A DNA stretch of 64,000 nucleotides, taken from positions 79,676 to 143,675 of the forward strand of contig NZ_LR722648.1 of NCBI RefSeq assembly GCF_902500225.1, in the 5' to 3' direction. Each line of letters starts with the position of its first letter. Position 1 is the stretch's first letter. This document shows, piece by piece, positions 30,070 to 39,696 of this stretch. Below the pieces are notes generated by a model, which worked only from the letters and a program-made list of their open reading frames with translations, had not been told where the DNA came from and did no database searches. This stretch comes from Buttiauxella massiliensis (GTDB lineage: Bacteria > Pseudomonadota > Gammaproteobacteria > Enterobacterales > Enterobacteriaceae). The translations under genes and the position numbers were made by a program.

Positions 30070-30656
30070 GTCATGCTATTACGTCCGAAGCAATGGAAAC
30101 CTTGTTCACGGGTGCGCATACCCATAGCGCGTGGCTGGATAAACCAGTGAGTGATGAACAAATTGCTGAGATTTATAACCTGCTGCGCCTGGGCCCAACA
30201 TCAGCCAACTGTTCACCTGCCCGCTTTTTGTTTGTGCGAAGTACTGAAGCGAAAGCGCGCCTGAAACCCACACTTTCTGCGGGCAATATCGAGAAAACTA
30301 TGACCGCCCCGGTTACCGCGATTGTGGCGTGGGACCCGGCATTCTTTGAGCAACTGCCGAAACTGTTCCCTTACGCCGATGCCCGTGCGTGGTTTACCTC
30401 AAGCCCGGAACTGGCGCAGGAGACCGCATTTCGCAATAGCTCGATGCAGGCGGCTTACCTGATTTCTGCCTGCCGGGCACTCGGTTTAGATACCGGGCCA
30501 ATGTCCGGTTTTGAGCGTGAAAAAGTGGATGCCGAGTTTTTTGCCACAAGCGGCTGGAGAAGTAATTTGCTGGTTAATATTGGCTACGGTGACCCGGCGA
30601 AAACCCATTCACGCTTGCCACGTTTAGCGTTTGAAGAGGCATGTGTTCTCGCCTGA
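30066..30656 (+). CDS. rutE: RutE malonic semialdehyde reductase
   Basis: 196 residues of the nitroreductase family, FMN-dependent. It reduces malonic semialdehyde, the toxic end product of the Rut pathway, to 3-hydroxypropionate. Family features: [20 protein letters not shown] and [16 protein letters not shown]. Its start overlaps the rutD stop (ATGA). Confidence 0.95.
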   Translation: MSHAITSEAMETLFTGAHTHSAWLDKPVSDEQIAEIYNLLRLGPTSANCSPARFLFVRSTEAKARLKPTLSAGNIEKTMTAPVTAIVAWDPAFFEQLPKLFPYADARAWFTSSPELAQETAFRNSSMQAAYLISACRALGLDTGPMSGFEREKVDAEFFATSGWRSNLLVNIGYGDPAKTHSRLPRLAFEEACVLA

Positions 30657-30666
30657 GGAGTTAAAG

Positions 30667-31155
30667 ATGATCGAAAAACAAGACTTTCGCGATGCGATGT
30701 CATGCCTTGGCGCGGCGGTGAATATTGTCACCACCGATGGCCCCGCCGGACGTGCTGGGTTTACCGCCTCGGCGGTATGTAGCGTAACGGATGAGCCACC
30801 AACATTGCTGGTTTGCCTGAATCGTAGCGCTTCCGTGTGGCCGATTTTTAGCCGCAATCAGGCGCTGTGTGTCAACACGCTTGCGGCCGGGCATGAAGAT
30901 CTTTCGAATTTATTTGGTGGGAAGACGGCGATGAGCGAACGCTTTTCAGCTGGCCGCTGGCGGCACGGTGTAACCGGCTGCCCGCAACTGGAAGGCGCAC
31001 TCGTATCGTTCGACTGCCGCATTGGCCAGGTCGTCAGTGTAGGTACGCATGACATTTTATTTTGTGAATTAGTCGCCCTTGAACGTAACGACGATACCCA
31101 TGGCCTGGTGTGGTTTGACCGTGGCTACCATCAACTGATGCGGCCTGCCTGTTAG
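30667..31155 (+). CDS. rutF: RutF flavin reductase
   Basis: 162 residues of the flavin reductase-like FMN-binding family. It supplies reduced FMN to RutA. The start at 30667 ([20 protein letters not shown]) has GAGGAG eleven bases upstream; the earlier ATG at 30631 lies inside rutE and is not used. [20 protein letters not shown] is the conserved flavin-binding region. Confidence 0.94.
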   Translation: MIEKQDFRDAMSCLGAAVNIVTTDGPAGRAGFTASAVCSVTDEPPTLLVCLNRSASVWPIFSRNQALCVNTLAAGHEDLSNLFGGKTAMSERFSAGRWRHGVTGCPQLEGALVSFDCRIGQVVSVGTHDILFCELVALERNDDTHGLVWFDRGYHQLMRPAC

Positions 31156-31182
31156 CCGACACGATATCTGCTGGAGATGAAT

Positions 31183-32499
31183 ATGGCGAATACCTGGTTT
31201 CCACAATGGCGTAAAAAAACTGCGGTAGAAGGTGGTGTGGTGGCTCCGGACGAAACGTTGCCGCTGGGCCAGACGCTGGTGATGGGGGTGCAACATGCGG
31301 TAGCGATGTTTGGTGCCACGGTGCTGATGCCGCTACTGATGGGGCTTGACCCGAATCTGTCGATATTGATGTCGGGTATTGGGACATTGTTATTCTTTAT
31401 CGTGACTGGCGGACGGGTGCCGAGTTATTTAGGCTCAAGTGCTGCGTTTGTTGGTGTGGTGATAGCCGTTACTGGTTTTAACGGGCAAGGGCTGAATCCA
31501 CATTTGAGCGTAGCGCTCGGCGGAATTATCGCCTGCGGTTTGGTATATACGCTGATTGGTTTTGTGGTGATGAAAGCCGGAACAGCCTGGATTGAGCGTT
31601 TAATGCCACCGGTCGTGACCGGTGCGGTGGTGATGGCGATCGGCCTTAACCTCGCGCCAATCGCGGTGCGCGGCGTTTCAGCCAGCAGTTTTGATAGCTG
31701 GATGGCAGTCATGACGGTGTTGTGTATCGGGCTGGTCGCGGTGTTTACCCGCGGCATGATTCAACGCTTACTGATTCTAATTGGCCTGATCCTCGCCTGC
31801 GCCATTTATGCGGTTCTGGCGAATGGGTTTGACTTCGGCAAACCGGTCGATTTCGCACTGCTAAGCTCAGCCACCTGGTTTGGCATTCCGCAAATCACCT
31901 CCCCGACATTTAACGCGCAGGCGATGATGTTGATCGCCCCCGTTGCGGTGATTCTGGTGGCTGAAAACCTTGGGCACCTGAAAGCCGTCGCCGGGATGAC
32001 GGGAAAAAACATGGACCCGTATATTGGCAAAGCCTTTGTTGGCGATGGACTTGCAACGATGCTTTCGGGTTCCGTTGGCGGCAGCGGTGTCACGACCTAT
32101 GCCGAGAATATCGGCGTGATGGCAGTAACCAAAGTCTATTCAACGTTGGTATTTGTGGCGGCATCCGGGATTGCGATGCTTTTGGGGTTTTCACCTAAAT
32201 TTGGCGCCTTGATTCATACCATTCCTGCCCCGGTTATCGGCGGGGCCTCTATTGTGGTATTTGGTTTGATTGCCGTGGCAGGCGCACGCATTTGGGTGCA
32301 ACACAATGTTGATTTAAGCCAGAACGGTAACCTGATTATGGTGGCGGTAACCCTGGTTTTAGGCGCTGGGGATTTCGCCTTAACACTGGGTGGCTTCACG
32401 CTTGGCGGCATTGGCACGGCAACGTTCGGCGCGATTATATTGAACGCTATTCTGAGCCGACGCCCGGTTGTTATAGGCCAAAGTACAGTCATTCCGTAG
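31183..32499 (+). CDS. rutG: RutG pyrimidine permease
   Basis: 438 residues of the uracil/xanthine (NAT/NCS2) symporter family with about 14 membrane segments. Signature region: AENLGHLKAVAGMTGKNMDP and GSVGGSGVTTYAENIG. It imports uracil or thymine for the Rut pathway. I chose 31183 because GGAG lies six bases upstream; ATG at 31177 is too close to it. Confidence 0.94.
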   Translation: MANTWFPQWRKKTAVEGGVVAPDETLPLGQTLVMGVQHAVAMFGATVLMPLLMGLDPNLSILMSGIGTLLFFIVTGGRVPSYLGSSAAFVGVVIAVTGFNGQGLNPHLSVALGGIIACGLVYTLIGFVVMKAGTAWIERLMPPVVTGAVVMAIGLNLAPIAVRGVSASSFDSWMAVMTVLCIGLVAVFTRGMIQRLLILIGLILACAIYAVLANGFDFGKPVDFALLSSATWFGIPQITSPTFNAQAMMLIAPVAVILVAENLGHLKAVAGMTGKNMDPYIGKAFVGDGLATMLSGSVGGSGVTTYAENIGVMAVTKVYSTLVFVAASGIAMLLGFSPKFGALIHTIPAPVIGGASIVVFGLIAVAGARIWVQHNVDLSQNGNLIMVAVTLVLGAGDFALTLGGFTLGGIGTATFGAIILNAILSRRPVVIGQSTVIP

Positions 32500-32525
32500 G
32501 CCGGATAAGCGAAGCGTCATCCGGC
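32500..32525. repeat. REP element after rutG
   Basis: GCCGGATAAGCGAAGCGTCA followed by TCCGGC is a canonical REP palindrome, starting at the base after the rutG stop. It probably marks the 3' end of the rut transcript and separates it from the convergent transporter gene. Confidence 0.9.
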
Positions 32526-32556
32526 ACAATTGCTGGAGTGGGTGGATGGCGCTATC

Positions 32557-33465
32557 TTACAAAGCTGATAATGATGTTTCTTTCTTCTTACGTTTAAGCT
32601 TCAGCTCACTTACCAGAACACCCAATACAATTAACGCGCCGCCAAGCAGAGCTAAAACGGGTAAGCGCTCCCCTGCTATACGCCCAAAAATTCCCGCCCA
32701 TACTGGCTCACCGGTGTAAATCACCGTGGCACGGGTTGGTGAAACGCTGCGTTGTGCCCAGTTCATCGTCACCTGAATAATGGCGCTGAAAATACCTAGC
32801 CCTAATGCAATCACCAGCAAACCCGGGGTAAACGATGGCACTCTTTCCCCGGCGGGGATCATGGTGGCAAACGCCACAATCGAGGCAGTAGCAAGCTGAA
32901 CAATGGTGACACGCTTAATATCCACTTTGCCCGCCCAGGCGCTGATGAGGATAATTTCTGCGGCAATCGCAAGAGCGCTTATCAGCGTGATAATTTCGCC
33001 CGCACCGAGCGTGAGTGAGGTATTTTCCGGCCCGGCAAGGAAGACCAAGCCAATAAATGCCAGCACCACACCCCCCCAGGACATCACACCCGGCATTTTG
33101 CCGAGACAAATCCATTGCAGCACTGGCACCAGCGGGACATACATCGCCGTGATAAACGCCGATTTACTGCTGGGAATGGTTTGCAAACCCCATGTTTGCA
33201 TGCTGTAACCGATGGCAATAGAAACCCCGATAAACACGCCAGCCTTCACTTCAAGCCAGGTCAGGCCACGCAGCGATTTTATCGACAGCAACCCAACGGC
33301 TAACGCAGCCGTCGCAAAACGTAAACCAACAAAAAAGAATGGCCCGCTCATGGTCATCGCATATTGCACGGCGAGGAACGTTCCGCCCCAGAACATGGTG
33401 ATGAGGATCAGAATCGCTTCTTGAGGTTTGACGGATAGTTGATAACGACGAAGTAAGGCAGACAT
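32557..33465 (-). CDS. EamA (DMT) family transporter
   Basis: 302 residues when started at 33465 (MSALLRRYQLSVKPQEA); the frame is open to 33522 but the longer form adds residues with no membrane character. Ten hydrophobic segments in two EamA repeats are expected and visible, for example FWGGTFLAVQYAMTMSGPFF and STSPTR-like SPTRATVIYTGEPVWAGIFG. The substrate is unknown; relatives export metabolites or amino acids. It is convergent with rutG and stands alone. Confidence 0.85.
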   Translation of the reverse strand: MSALLRRYQLSVKPQEAILILITMFWGGTFLAVQYAMTMSGPFFFVGLRFATAALAVGLLSIKSLRGLTWLEVKAGVFIGVSIAIGYSMQTWGLQTIPSSKSAFITAMYVPLVPVLQWICLGKMPGVMSWGGVVLAFIGLVFLAGPENTSLTLGAGEIITLISALAIAAEIILISAWAGKVDIKRVTIVQLATASIVAFATMIPAGERVPSFTPGLLVIALGLGIFSAIIQVTMNWAQRSVSPTRATVIYTGEPVWAGIFGRIAGERLPVLALLGGALIVLGVLVSELKLKRKKKETSLSAL

Positions 33466-33542
33466 GACATAACCTGGACGAGATAAGCAAGCCGGATAGT
33501 TTGCGATGAGGTGCTGAGCCATGCAATGGGAGAGGCAAAATA

Positions 33543-33567
33543 AAACCGCCGGTGAAAACCGGCGGTT
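33543..33567 (-). terminator. Terminator of ymdF
   Basis: AACCGCCGGT and ACCGGCGGTT form a 10-bp stem around GAAA-like loop sequence. On the minus strand it is followed by TTTTATTTTG, 20 bases after the ymdF stop. Confidence 0.85.
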
Positions 33568-33587
33568 GGGGTTAGTCTGGCGAGTGA

Positions 33588-33764
33588 CTACTTACTACTG
33601 CCTTTGCCGTGACTATTTTTGCCCCCTTTTTGGCCTGCTTCTGAGGCGCGCTGCGGGTCATTCTTGAAATTCCCGCCACTATGCTGGCCACCTTTACGAC
33701 CTGCTTCTGATGCTCTTTCACGGTCTTCAGCGAAATTACCTGAACCACCACGATGGTTTGCCAT
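33588..33764 (-). CDS. ymdF: YmdF, KGG-repeat stress protein
   Basis: 58 residues. The sequence is two repeats of the con-10/KGG type (ERASEAGRKGGQHSGGNF and QRASEAGQKGGKNSHGKG), as in E. coli YmdF and YciG. The start at 33764 has CGGAGG eight bases upstream; the open frame to 33809 is not supported. A general-stress role and an effect on flagella or motility are reported for E. coli relatives; the mechanism is unknown. It is divergent from wrbA. Confidence 0.9.
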   Translation of the reverse strand: MANHRGGSGNFAEDRERASEAGRKGGQHSGGNFKNDPQRASEAGQKGGKNSHGKGSSK

Positions 33765-34732
<968 letters not shown>

Positions 34733-34750
34733 ATAATTCTGGAGGAGTAC

Positions 34751-34978
34751 ATGCAGAATCAACAATCAAAAGTTCATCACGTAGGTGAATGGGCGAGTTT
34801 ACGTAACACCTCTCCTGAAATCGCTGAGGCTATTTTTGAAGTGGCTAAATACGACGAAAAAATGGCGGAGAAAATTTGGGAAGATGGCAACGACGAGGTA
34901 CTGGCGTTGGCATTTGAGAAAACAGATAAAGATTCGCTATTTTGGGGCGAACAGACGATAGAACGCAGAAACGTTTAG
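34751..34978 (+). CDS. yccJ: YccJ family protein
   Basis: 75 residues, soluble and acidic, matching E. coli YccJ in length and in position downstream of wrbA. GGAGGAG precedes the start. No enzyme motif is visible and the function is unknown; cotranscription with wrbA suggests a stress-related role. Confidence 0.92.
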   Translation: MQNQQSKVHHVGEWASLRNTSPEIAEAIFEVAKYDEKMAEKIWEDGNDEVLALAFEKTDKDSLFWGEQTIERRNV

Positions 34979-34989
34979 TCTGCACCGAC

Positions 34990-35012
34990 CTCCCCCGCAT
35001 CACGCGGGGGAG
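34990..35012. terminator. GC-rich hairpin between yccJ and agp
   Basis: CTCCCCCGC / GCGGGGGAG with loop ATCAC lies between convergent yccJ and agp. No T run follows on either strand, so termination would rely on the stem alone. Confidence 0.6.
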
Positions 35013-35035
35013 ACAGTAACTTCCCTACAACTTCC

Positions 35036-36277
35036 CTACTTCACGCTCTGCGCCAATACTTGCGTAAATTTATCCCACGGACAAAAACCATTCGCATCAG
35101 TTGGACAACCATTAAGCTGGAGCGTAACCCGCTGCGGTGGCTGTTGTAGACTTAGCACATCGGCTTTACGTAGTTGTTCCGCGCTTTGATAAACGTATTC
35201 CACCTTCATCAATTCACGATTGTTATTCGCATCATGCCAGCGCTGGAACATAATTTTCCCGCCAATTGGCGTGCGTTCATACTGTTCAGGCAACTGATAA
35301 GGTTTGAAATCCAATGCCGTCAAAAGCGATGCAATATTGGAGTCATGCCCCACCAGCAAAGTGATTTTTGGCCCTTTGTTATTACTTCCCGCCAGCGCTT
35401 TCTGAATATATTTAATCAGCGGAGCTGCCACATTCTGAGCAACCTGCGGCGAGGTGAATAACGTGTCCTGATAGCCATTTTTCAACTGCGATAATACTTT
35501 CCACTGCTGATCCGTTTTGATTTGCCCCCAGGCAACTTGATCCAGTGGGAACCCTTCGTAATATTGCAATGTGAACGCATCTACCAGCGAGTTCCCCACT
35601 TTTAGTGGGCCACTGACTCCCGGCTCCTCTGTGGCATTAGCAGTGAATTTATCTTTTTCAGCCGTGAGATCGCATTGCTGCTTTTCTTTACAGCTCGGCG
35701 AGTCTTTAAAAGCAACTATCTGCTCAAGCAGCTGATAGCTGTCACCCAGTTTGTACTGCTCGCGCTGGGTTTCCATCGCCTTCACAGCTGCTTGTTGAAA
35801 CTCTGGTGAACCATTGGTGATCACCGGATTAAACGTTGGGTCCATCGTGCCCATTTTCTCCTGGTGATGGACAGGCACATCACAACCAGGGAACGCTCCA
35901 GTGATAAAGAACTGCGCGGTGGCAACGGTGCGTTGCAAACTGTTCGCGTAGGCATAAATGCTTTGTGGCGTTGGGCATTCACCGCTTGTCACCAACCCCT
36001 GCTCCGCAAACCATTCACGTAAATAATGGCCCATATACACTTCCAACACGCCACCTTTGGTGGTGAGTTGGCCGCCTGGCACGTCCCACTCGGGCCATGA
36101 TTGCGCAGTCGACTGTTCCAGTACGCTGCCATTATTGGCAAGAGGCGCGCGCAGATTATGACGACTCATTAGTAAAACCTGTTGAAGCTGGTAACCCTGT
36201 GGTGCTGTTTCGGCTTGAGCCAACGCAGGAGCGAAGTAAGCCATTGCCAGTAATGCCGCGATCGTTTTTTTATTCAT
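35036..36277 (-). CDS. agp: Periplasmic glucose-1-phosphatase
   Basis: 413 residues, histidine acid phosphatase family. It has a signal peptide ending in PALAQA, the catalytic motif [14 protein letters not shown] (RHNLRAP variant shared with E. coli Agp) and the proton-donor motif [12 protein letters not shown]. It hydrolyses glucose-1-phosphate in the periplasm, allowing its use as a carbon source, and has some phytase activity in relatives. It is convergent with yccJ as in E. coli. Confidence 0.96.
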   Translation of the reverse strand: MNKKTIAALLAMAYFAPALAQAETAPQGYQLQQVLLMSRHNLRAPLANNGSVLEQSTAQSWPEWDVPGGQLTTKGGVLEVYMGHYLREWFAEQGLVTSGECPTPQSIYAYANSLQRTVATAQFFITGAFPGCDVPVHHQEKMGTMDPTFNPVITNGSPEFQQAAVKAMETQREQYKLGDSYQLLEQIVAFKDSPSCKEKQQCDLTAEKDKFTANATEEPGVSGPLKVGNSLVDAFTLQYYEGFPLDQVAWGQIKTDQQWKVLSQLKNGYQDTLFTSPQVAQNVAAPLIKYIQKALAGSNNKGPKITLLVGHDSNIASLLTALDFKPYQLPEQYERTPIGGKIMFQRWHDANNNRELMKVEYVYQSAEQLRKADVLSLQQPPQRVTLQLNGCPTDANGFCPWDKFTQVLAQSVK

Positions 36278-36402
36278 CTCTTCATCCTCAAGATGTTATT
36301 GCACAAAAGTGCCGCATTCAGTTTGGCAGAAAAAACTGACACCGCCTTCAGGGCCGCTCGCAAAACCGAGCAATGAATGAAAACTACTCAATCCCGGCAG
36401 GA

Positions 36403-36419
36403 GGTTTTATAATAAAACT
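36403..36419. promoter_or_regulatory. 17-bp palindromic operator at the HxlR gene promoter
   Basis: GGTTTTATAATAAAACT is a near-perfect palindrome that contains a TATAAT -10 candidate (36408-36413). The same pattern, GGTT-ATwAT-AACC, occurs twice before the dehydrogenase gene at 37025-37041 and 37062-37078. A repressor bound here would block its own transcription. Confidence 0.65.
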
Positions 36420-36448
36420 AATAACGGCCCTAAGCCTGTGGAGGATTA

Positions 36449-36898
36449 ATGAAACGCAAAAGTATGGAAGGTAGCGTCTGCCCGGTTGCCCGTTCACTGG
36501 ATATCATCGGTGACTGGTGGTCATTGCTTATCGTGCGCGATGCTTTAAACGGCCTGACACGTTTTGGTGAGTTCCAGAAAAACCTCGGCATCGCCAAAAA
36601 CATGCTTACTCAGCGACTCAAGCAACTGGTGGAACAAGGTATTTTGACCGTGCGTCCTGCCACCGACGGCAGCGCCTGGAATGAGTATGTGTTGACCGAA
36701 AAAGGACGAGCATTGCAAACAGTGCTGGTTGCCCTCGCCCAATGGGGAGGTGATTACTTGTTTGATAGCCATGAAAAATGCAGCGTACTTGTTGATGACG
36801 AGCACCATCAGCCGCTGCGTAAACTCCAACTACAAGCGCAGGATGGCCGCACGCTTGCGCCTGATGAGGTGATAGCACAGCACCCTGAGTTAGTTTAA
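36449..36898 (+). CDS. HxlR-family winged-helix regulator
   Basis: 149 residues. The HxlR domain covers about residues 8-105: SVCPVARSLDIIGDWWSLLI with the conserved N-terminal cysteine, then GLTRFGEFQKNLGIAKNMLT and RLKQLVEQGILTVRP of the winged helix. The C-terminal 45 residues are less typical. The cysteine suggests redox or electrophile sensing, as in YodB/HypR relatives, but that is inference. GAGG precedes the start at 36449. It is followed by a dehydrogenase gene whose promoter carries the same palindromes as its own. Confidence 0.88.
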   Translation: MKRKSMEGSVCPVARSLDIIGDWWSLLIVRDALNGLTRFGEFQKNLGIAKNMLTQRLKQLVEQGILTVRPATDGSAWNEYVLTEKGRALQTVLVALAQWGGDYLFDSHEKCSVLVDDEHHQPLRKLQLQAQDGRTLAPDEVIAQHPELV

Positions 36899-37024
36899 AA
36901 ACGAGATATCTGCGGCGACTAGTGCAACGACATCCACTATTCGCAGATTCCCTTTTATTATCAATCCGTTAACCAACCAGTAAGCGTTCATCTCAATGCA
37001 GAAATAAAAAAATGCAGGCAATAT

Positions 37025-37041
37025 GGTTGCATTATAAAACC
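37025..37041. promoter_or_regulatory. Palindromic operator copy 1 upstream of the dehydrogenase gene
   Basis: GGTTGCATTATAAAACC follows the same 17-base palindromic pattern as 36403-36419, with two mismatched positions between arms. Confidence 0.65.
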
Positions 37042-37061
37042 AACAAGCCTAACTTTAATTT

Positions 37062-37078
37062 GGTTTCATTATGAAACC
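37062..37078. promoter_or_regulatory. Palindromic operator copy 2 upstream of the dehydrogenase gene
   Basis: GGTTTCATTATGAAACC is a perfect palindrome apart from its central base. Its centre is 37 bases from that of copy 1, and the dehydrogenase start lies 31 bases downstream. Confidence 0.7.
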
Positions 37079-37108
37079 ACAAATCAACTTCCACGACGAG
37101 GCTTTACC

Positions 37109-37903
37109 ATGACCACTTCCCCTTCTGTTGCAGTCATCACGGGCGCATCTTCAGGTATTGGCGCGATATATGCAAAGCGCTTTGCCGCTCGCGGTTTCGA
37201 CCTGTTATTAGTTGCACGCCGTGAAGAGCGTTTACGTGAGCTGGCGAGTAAGCTTGAAGCCCTGCATGGCATCTCCGTCCAGATACTACCGGCCGATCTG
37301 GCTGCAGAAAGCGGTATTCAGGTGGTAGAAGAGGCGCTGCGCAGTAATGAGCGAATCAGTGTGCTGGTCAATAATGCCGGAACCGCGCACCTTGCTCCTT
37401 TCACCGCGGGCAGCGCTGAGTTACACCAGACGGACATAATGCTCAATATCACCGCGCTGACTCGTCTAAGCCTCGCCGTCCTCGGCCGTTTCCAGGCGCA
37501 AAATAGCGGCACCATTATCAACATCGCTTCGGTCGTCTCACTCCACGCCATCGCGGGGAGCGCCGTGTATAGCGGCACCAAAGGCTATGTGCTGAATTTC
37601 ACACGTGGTTTGCAGCAAGAGATTGCGGGCAGTAATGTGCGCATTCAGGCGGTATTGCCTGCGGTCACCGCAACGGAAATCTGGGAGGTATCAGGTGTAT
37701 CAATGGATCATTTAGCCCCGGATTCCATTATGACCGCTGAAAATATGGTTGATGCCGCACTGGCGGGATTGGATCAAGGTGAGGAGGTGACGGTGCCACC
37801 ACTGCACGATCTGGCATTGTGGGAAGCCTACGAATCAGCGCGACTGGCGATTTTCGATGCTTCCCGAACAGGAATTCCTGCTCCGCGATATCAGAAACAA
37901 TAA
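37109..37903 (+). CDS. Short-chain dehydrogenase/reductase
   Basis: 264 residues, classical SDR. The cofactor motif is ITGASSGIGAIYAKRFAARG, the NNAG motif is VLVNNAGTAHL, the catalytic serine region is IINIASVVS and the YxxxK motif is YSGTKGYVLNF. The arginine pair in VARREERL favours NADP. The substrate is unknown. It is probably controlled by the HxlR regulator at 36449-36898 through shared palindromes, so a role in removing a reactive carbonyl or quinone that the regulator senses is plausible but unproven. Confidence 0.9.
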   Translation: MTTSPSVAVITGASSGIGAIYAKRFAARGFDLLLVARREERLRELASKLEALHGISVQILPADLAAESGIQVVEEALRSNERISVLVNNAGTAHLAPFTAGSAELHQTDIMLNITALTRLSLAVLGRFQAQNSGTIINIASVVSLHAIAGSAVYSGTKGYVLNFTRGLQQEIAGSNVRIQAVLPAVTATEIWEVSGVSMDHLAPDSIMTAENMVDAALAGLDQGEEVTVPPLHDLALWEAYESARLAIFDASRTGIPAPRYQKQ

Positions 37904-37912
37904 GTGTAAAGC

Positions 37913-37932
37913 GCGGGATTCGTCCCGCTTTT
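37913..37932 (+). terminator. Terminator of the dehydrogenase gene
   Basis: GCGGGA / TCCCGC with loop TTCG is followed by TTTTCT, ten bases past the stop codon. Confidence 0.85.
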
Positions 37933-38320
37933 CTGAAAGCCTACATTTTATTGAAAAGATGGTAAAAGCCGAACCTGATTAAGTTTCTCGCGATTGAGAC
38001 GAATATTTTCTGTTCATATTTCCCTGCATTCTAAATACCTCAAAAATCACCAGGGCCAGACCTCAGTATTCCTTCCAGATATTGGCGAAAGCGCAATCCA
38101 CCTGCTACAAATTGTAGTGTCAAAATAGAATTGGCTATAACAAATATTGTTCACAATACATACGCTCCAGTAATGGCACACCATGTAAGTGGTTACAATA
38201 AAATACATCATCTCTGATGGTATTTGATTAGCGTTGTTTATCAATCCGCAGGCTCGAAGTACTGACGCTATTACATTCTCATGCGGCGGATAAACATTAA
38301 TCATTAAGACGGAGATAATA
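37933..38320. other. Spacer upstream of the outer-membrane gene cluster
   Basis: About 390 AT-rich bases. A minus-strand open frame (38047-38421) runs through it but shows no family features and is antisense to the small peptide gene. The promoter of the small-peptide/FadL operon must lie here; I see no clear consensus. The region ends in ACGGAG, a good ribosome site for the gene at 38321. Confidence 0.5.
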
Positions 38321-38425
38321 ATGAAGCAAAAGGCATTCCCAAGTACCTTGCCAATTCTAACAACGGCAATACTTACCCTCCCGTATGCGCAAGCTATCAG
38401 CAAAAGTAAGGCTGCAGGCACATGA
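38321..38425 (+). CDS. 34-residue exported small peptide, coupled to FadL-like gene
   Basis: A short gene of 34 codons, with ACGGAGATAATA directly before the ATG. The product begins MKQKAFPSTLPILTTAILTL and continues PYAQAISKSKAAGT. It has a basic start, a hydrophobic core and an AQA-type signal peptidase site, so it looks like a signal peptide followed by a tail of about 10 residues. Its stop overlaps the start of the FadL-like gene (ATGA), which implies translational coupling. It may be a leader controlling the channel gene or a true small secreted product; I recognise no family. Confidence 0.55.
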   Translation: MKQKAFPSTLPILTTAILTLPYAQAISKSKAAGT

Positions 38426-39606
38426 AAAAAATCGCCGTAATATTCTCTGGGTTGTTCTTTTCAACATTTTCACACGCAAGTGCACTCTACTTTTATGAAA
38501 TCGGTACGGAAGATACGGCGCTAGCCGGAGCCGGTCAGGCCGCTCGTGCGCAGGATGCGTCAACGATTGTGACCAACCCGGCGGGGATGACTCGCCTGCC
38601 GGATCATATGTTCACCGGTGGCCTGCAAGCATTAGGTGGCGACATAGACTATCAGTTAGATAATTCAGCACAGCGCAGCCCTGGCAACGTGATGAATGTG
38701 ATGCCAAATGCCAGTAGTTTTTACAGCCAAAAAATTAATGACGACCTCTACGCGGGGATCGGGCTTTATGGTAACTACGGGCTAGGGATCGATTTCGGCA
38801 ATTGGGCAGGCGAGCGCCTTGTCAAGAAAAGCACATTGATGGCGATGACTCTTAGCCCTTCTCTGGCTTATAAGCTCAGCGATCGCGTCTCTATCGGGGC
38901 TTCTGCCAATATTAACTACGGTTTCCTGTCATTAACCCGTGATGTCGATGGCGTTGATGACAAACAAAAAGATCATGACTGGGCGATGAGTTACCGTCTT
39001 GGCCTGTTGATGCAGTTGACCGACCAGACTCGGGCAGGCGTCACCTGGAACAGTCAAACCGAATACGATTTTAATATAGACGGCAAGGCTCGCTTGCCGA
39101 ACTTACCAAACGTGCAATATGACCTGCCGATTACCGCCCAGGTAAATGCGCCACAGCAGATAATGTTGGGCCTGGTGCATGACATTAATAAACAGTGGTC
39201 AGTGATGGGTGACTTCGGTTGGCAGGACTGGAGTGAGTTTGGTGCACCGCAAATTACTGTGGTCGGCCAGCAGGTGGATAAAAGCAGCCGTATGAAAGAT
39301 ACCTGGCATACCGCGCTTGGTGTGCAGTATCGACCGACGGAACAATGGCGTCTGAATGCCGGGGTCGCATTTGATAGCACGCCGTACAACGATCAAAGCG
39401 ATGTGGCAATGACCATACCAACCGGTGATGAATGGCGCTTTGGTACTGGTGCGCAATACCAGATTACGCCAGCGAGTAATATTGGTTTTGCTGTCGAATA
39501 CCTGCATATGCAGTCTTCAAAAGTCCAGTCACCCGAGATCCTCCAGGGGAGTTATGACCACCCTTATCTCTGGTTTACCAGTGTCAATTACAGCTATCAG
39601 TTCTAA
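38422..39606 (+). CDS. FadL/OmpP1-family outer-membrane channel
   Basis: 394 residues with signal peptide (MKKIAVIFSGLFFSTFSHAS). The mature N-terminus has the plug-type region of FadL proteins (GTEDTALAGAGQAARAQDAS, then IVTNPAGM). The remainder is beta-barrel-like, ending in aromatic phenylalanine (NYSYQF), the signal for outer-membrane insertion. Relatives admit fatty acids or aromatic hydrocarbons. It is too diverged from E. coli FadL to call it FadL. The start overlaps the stop of the small peptide gene. The next gene encodes a second barrel. Confidence 0.85.
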   Translation: MKKIAVIFSGLFFSTFSHASALYFYEIGTEDTALAGAGQAARAQDASTIVTNPAGMTRLPDHMFTGGLQALGGDIDYQLDNSAQRSPGNVMNVMPNASSFYSQKINDDLYAGIGLYGNYGLGIDFGNWAGERLVKKSTLMAMTLSPSLAYKLSDRVSIGASANINYGFLSLTRDVDGVDDKQKDHDWAMSYRLGLLMQLTDQTRAGVTWNSQTEYDFNIDGKARLPNLPNVQYDLPITAQVNAPQQIMLGLVHDINKQWSVMGDFGWQDWSEFGAPQITVVGQQVDKSSRMKDTWHTALGVQYRPTEQWRLNAGVAFDSTPYNDQSDVAMTIPTGDEWRFGTGAQYQITPASNIGFAVEYLHMQSSKVQSPEILQGSYDHPYLWFTSVNYSYQF

Positions 39607-39696
39607 ACTTTAAAGCTGGGTCTGTTAGCAGGACTTTTATGTTTGCTTACGTCTGCCTGTTACGTCGTCAAGACCATTGGAGGCCACAAGTCACTT

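Noticed and set aside
38047-38421. 124-residue minus-strand frame before the FadL-like gene
   Set aside because: Antisense to the small peptide gene, with no ribosome site or family match; probably chance in AT-rich DNA.
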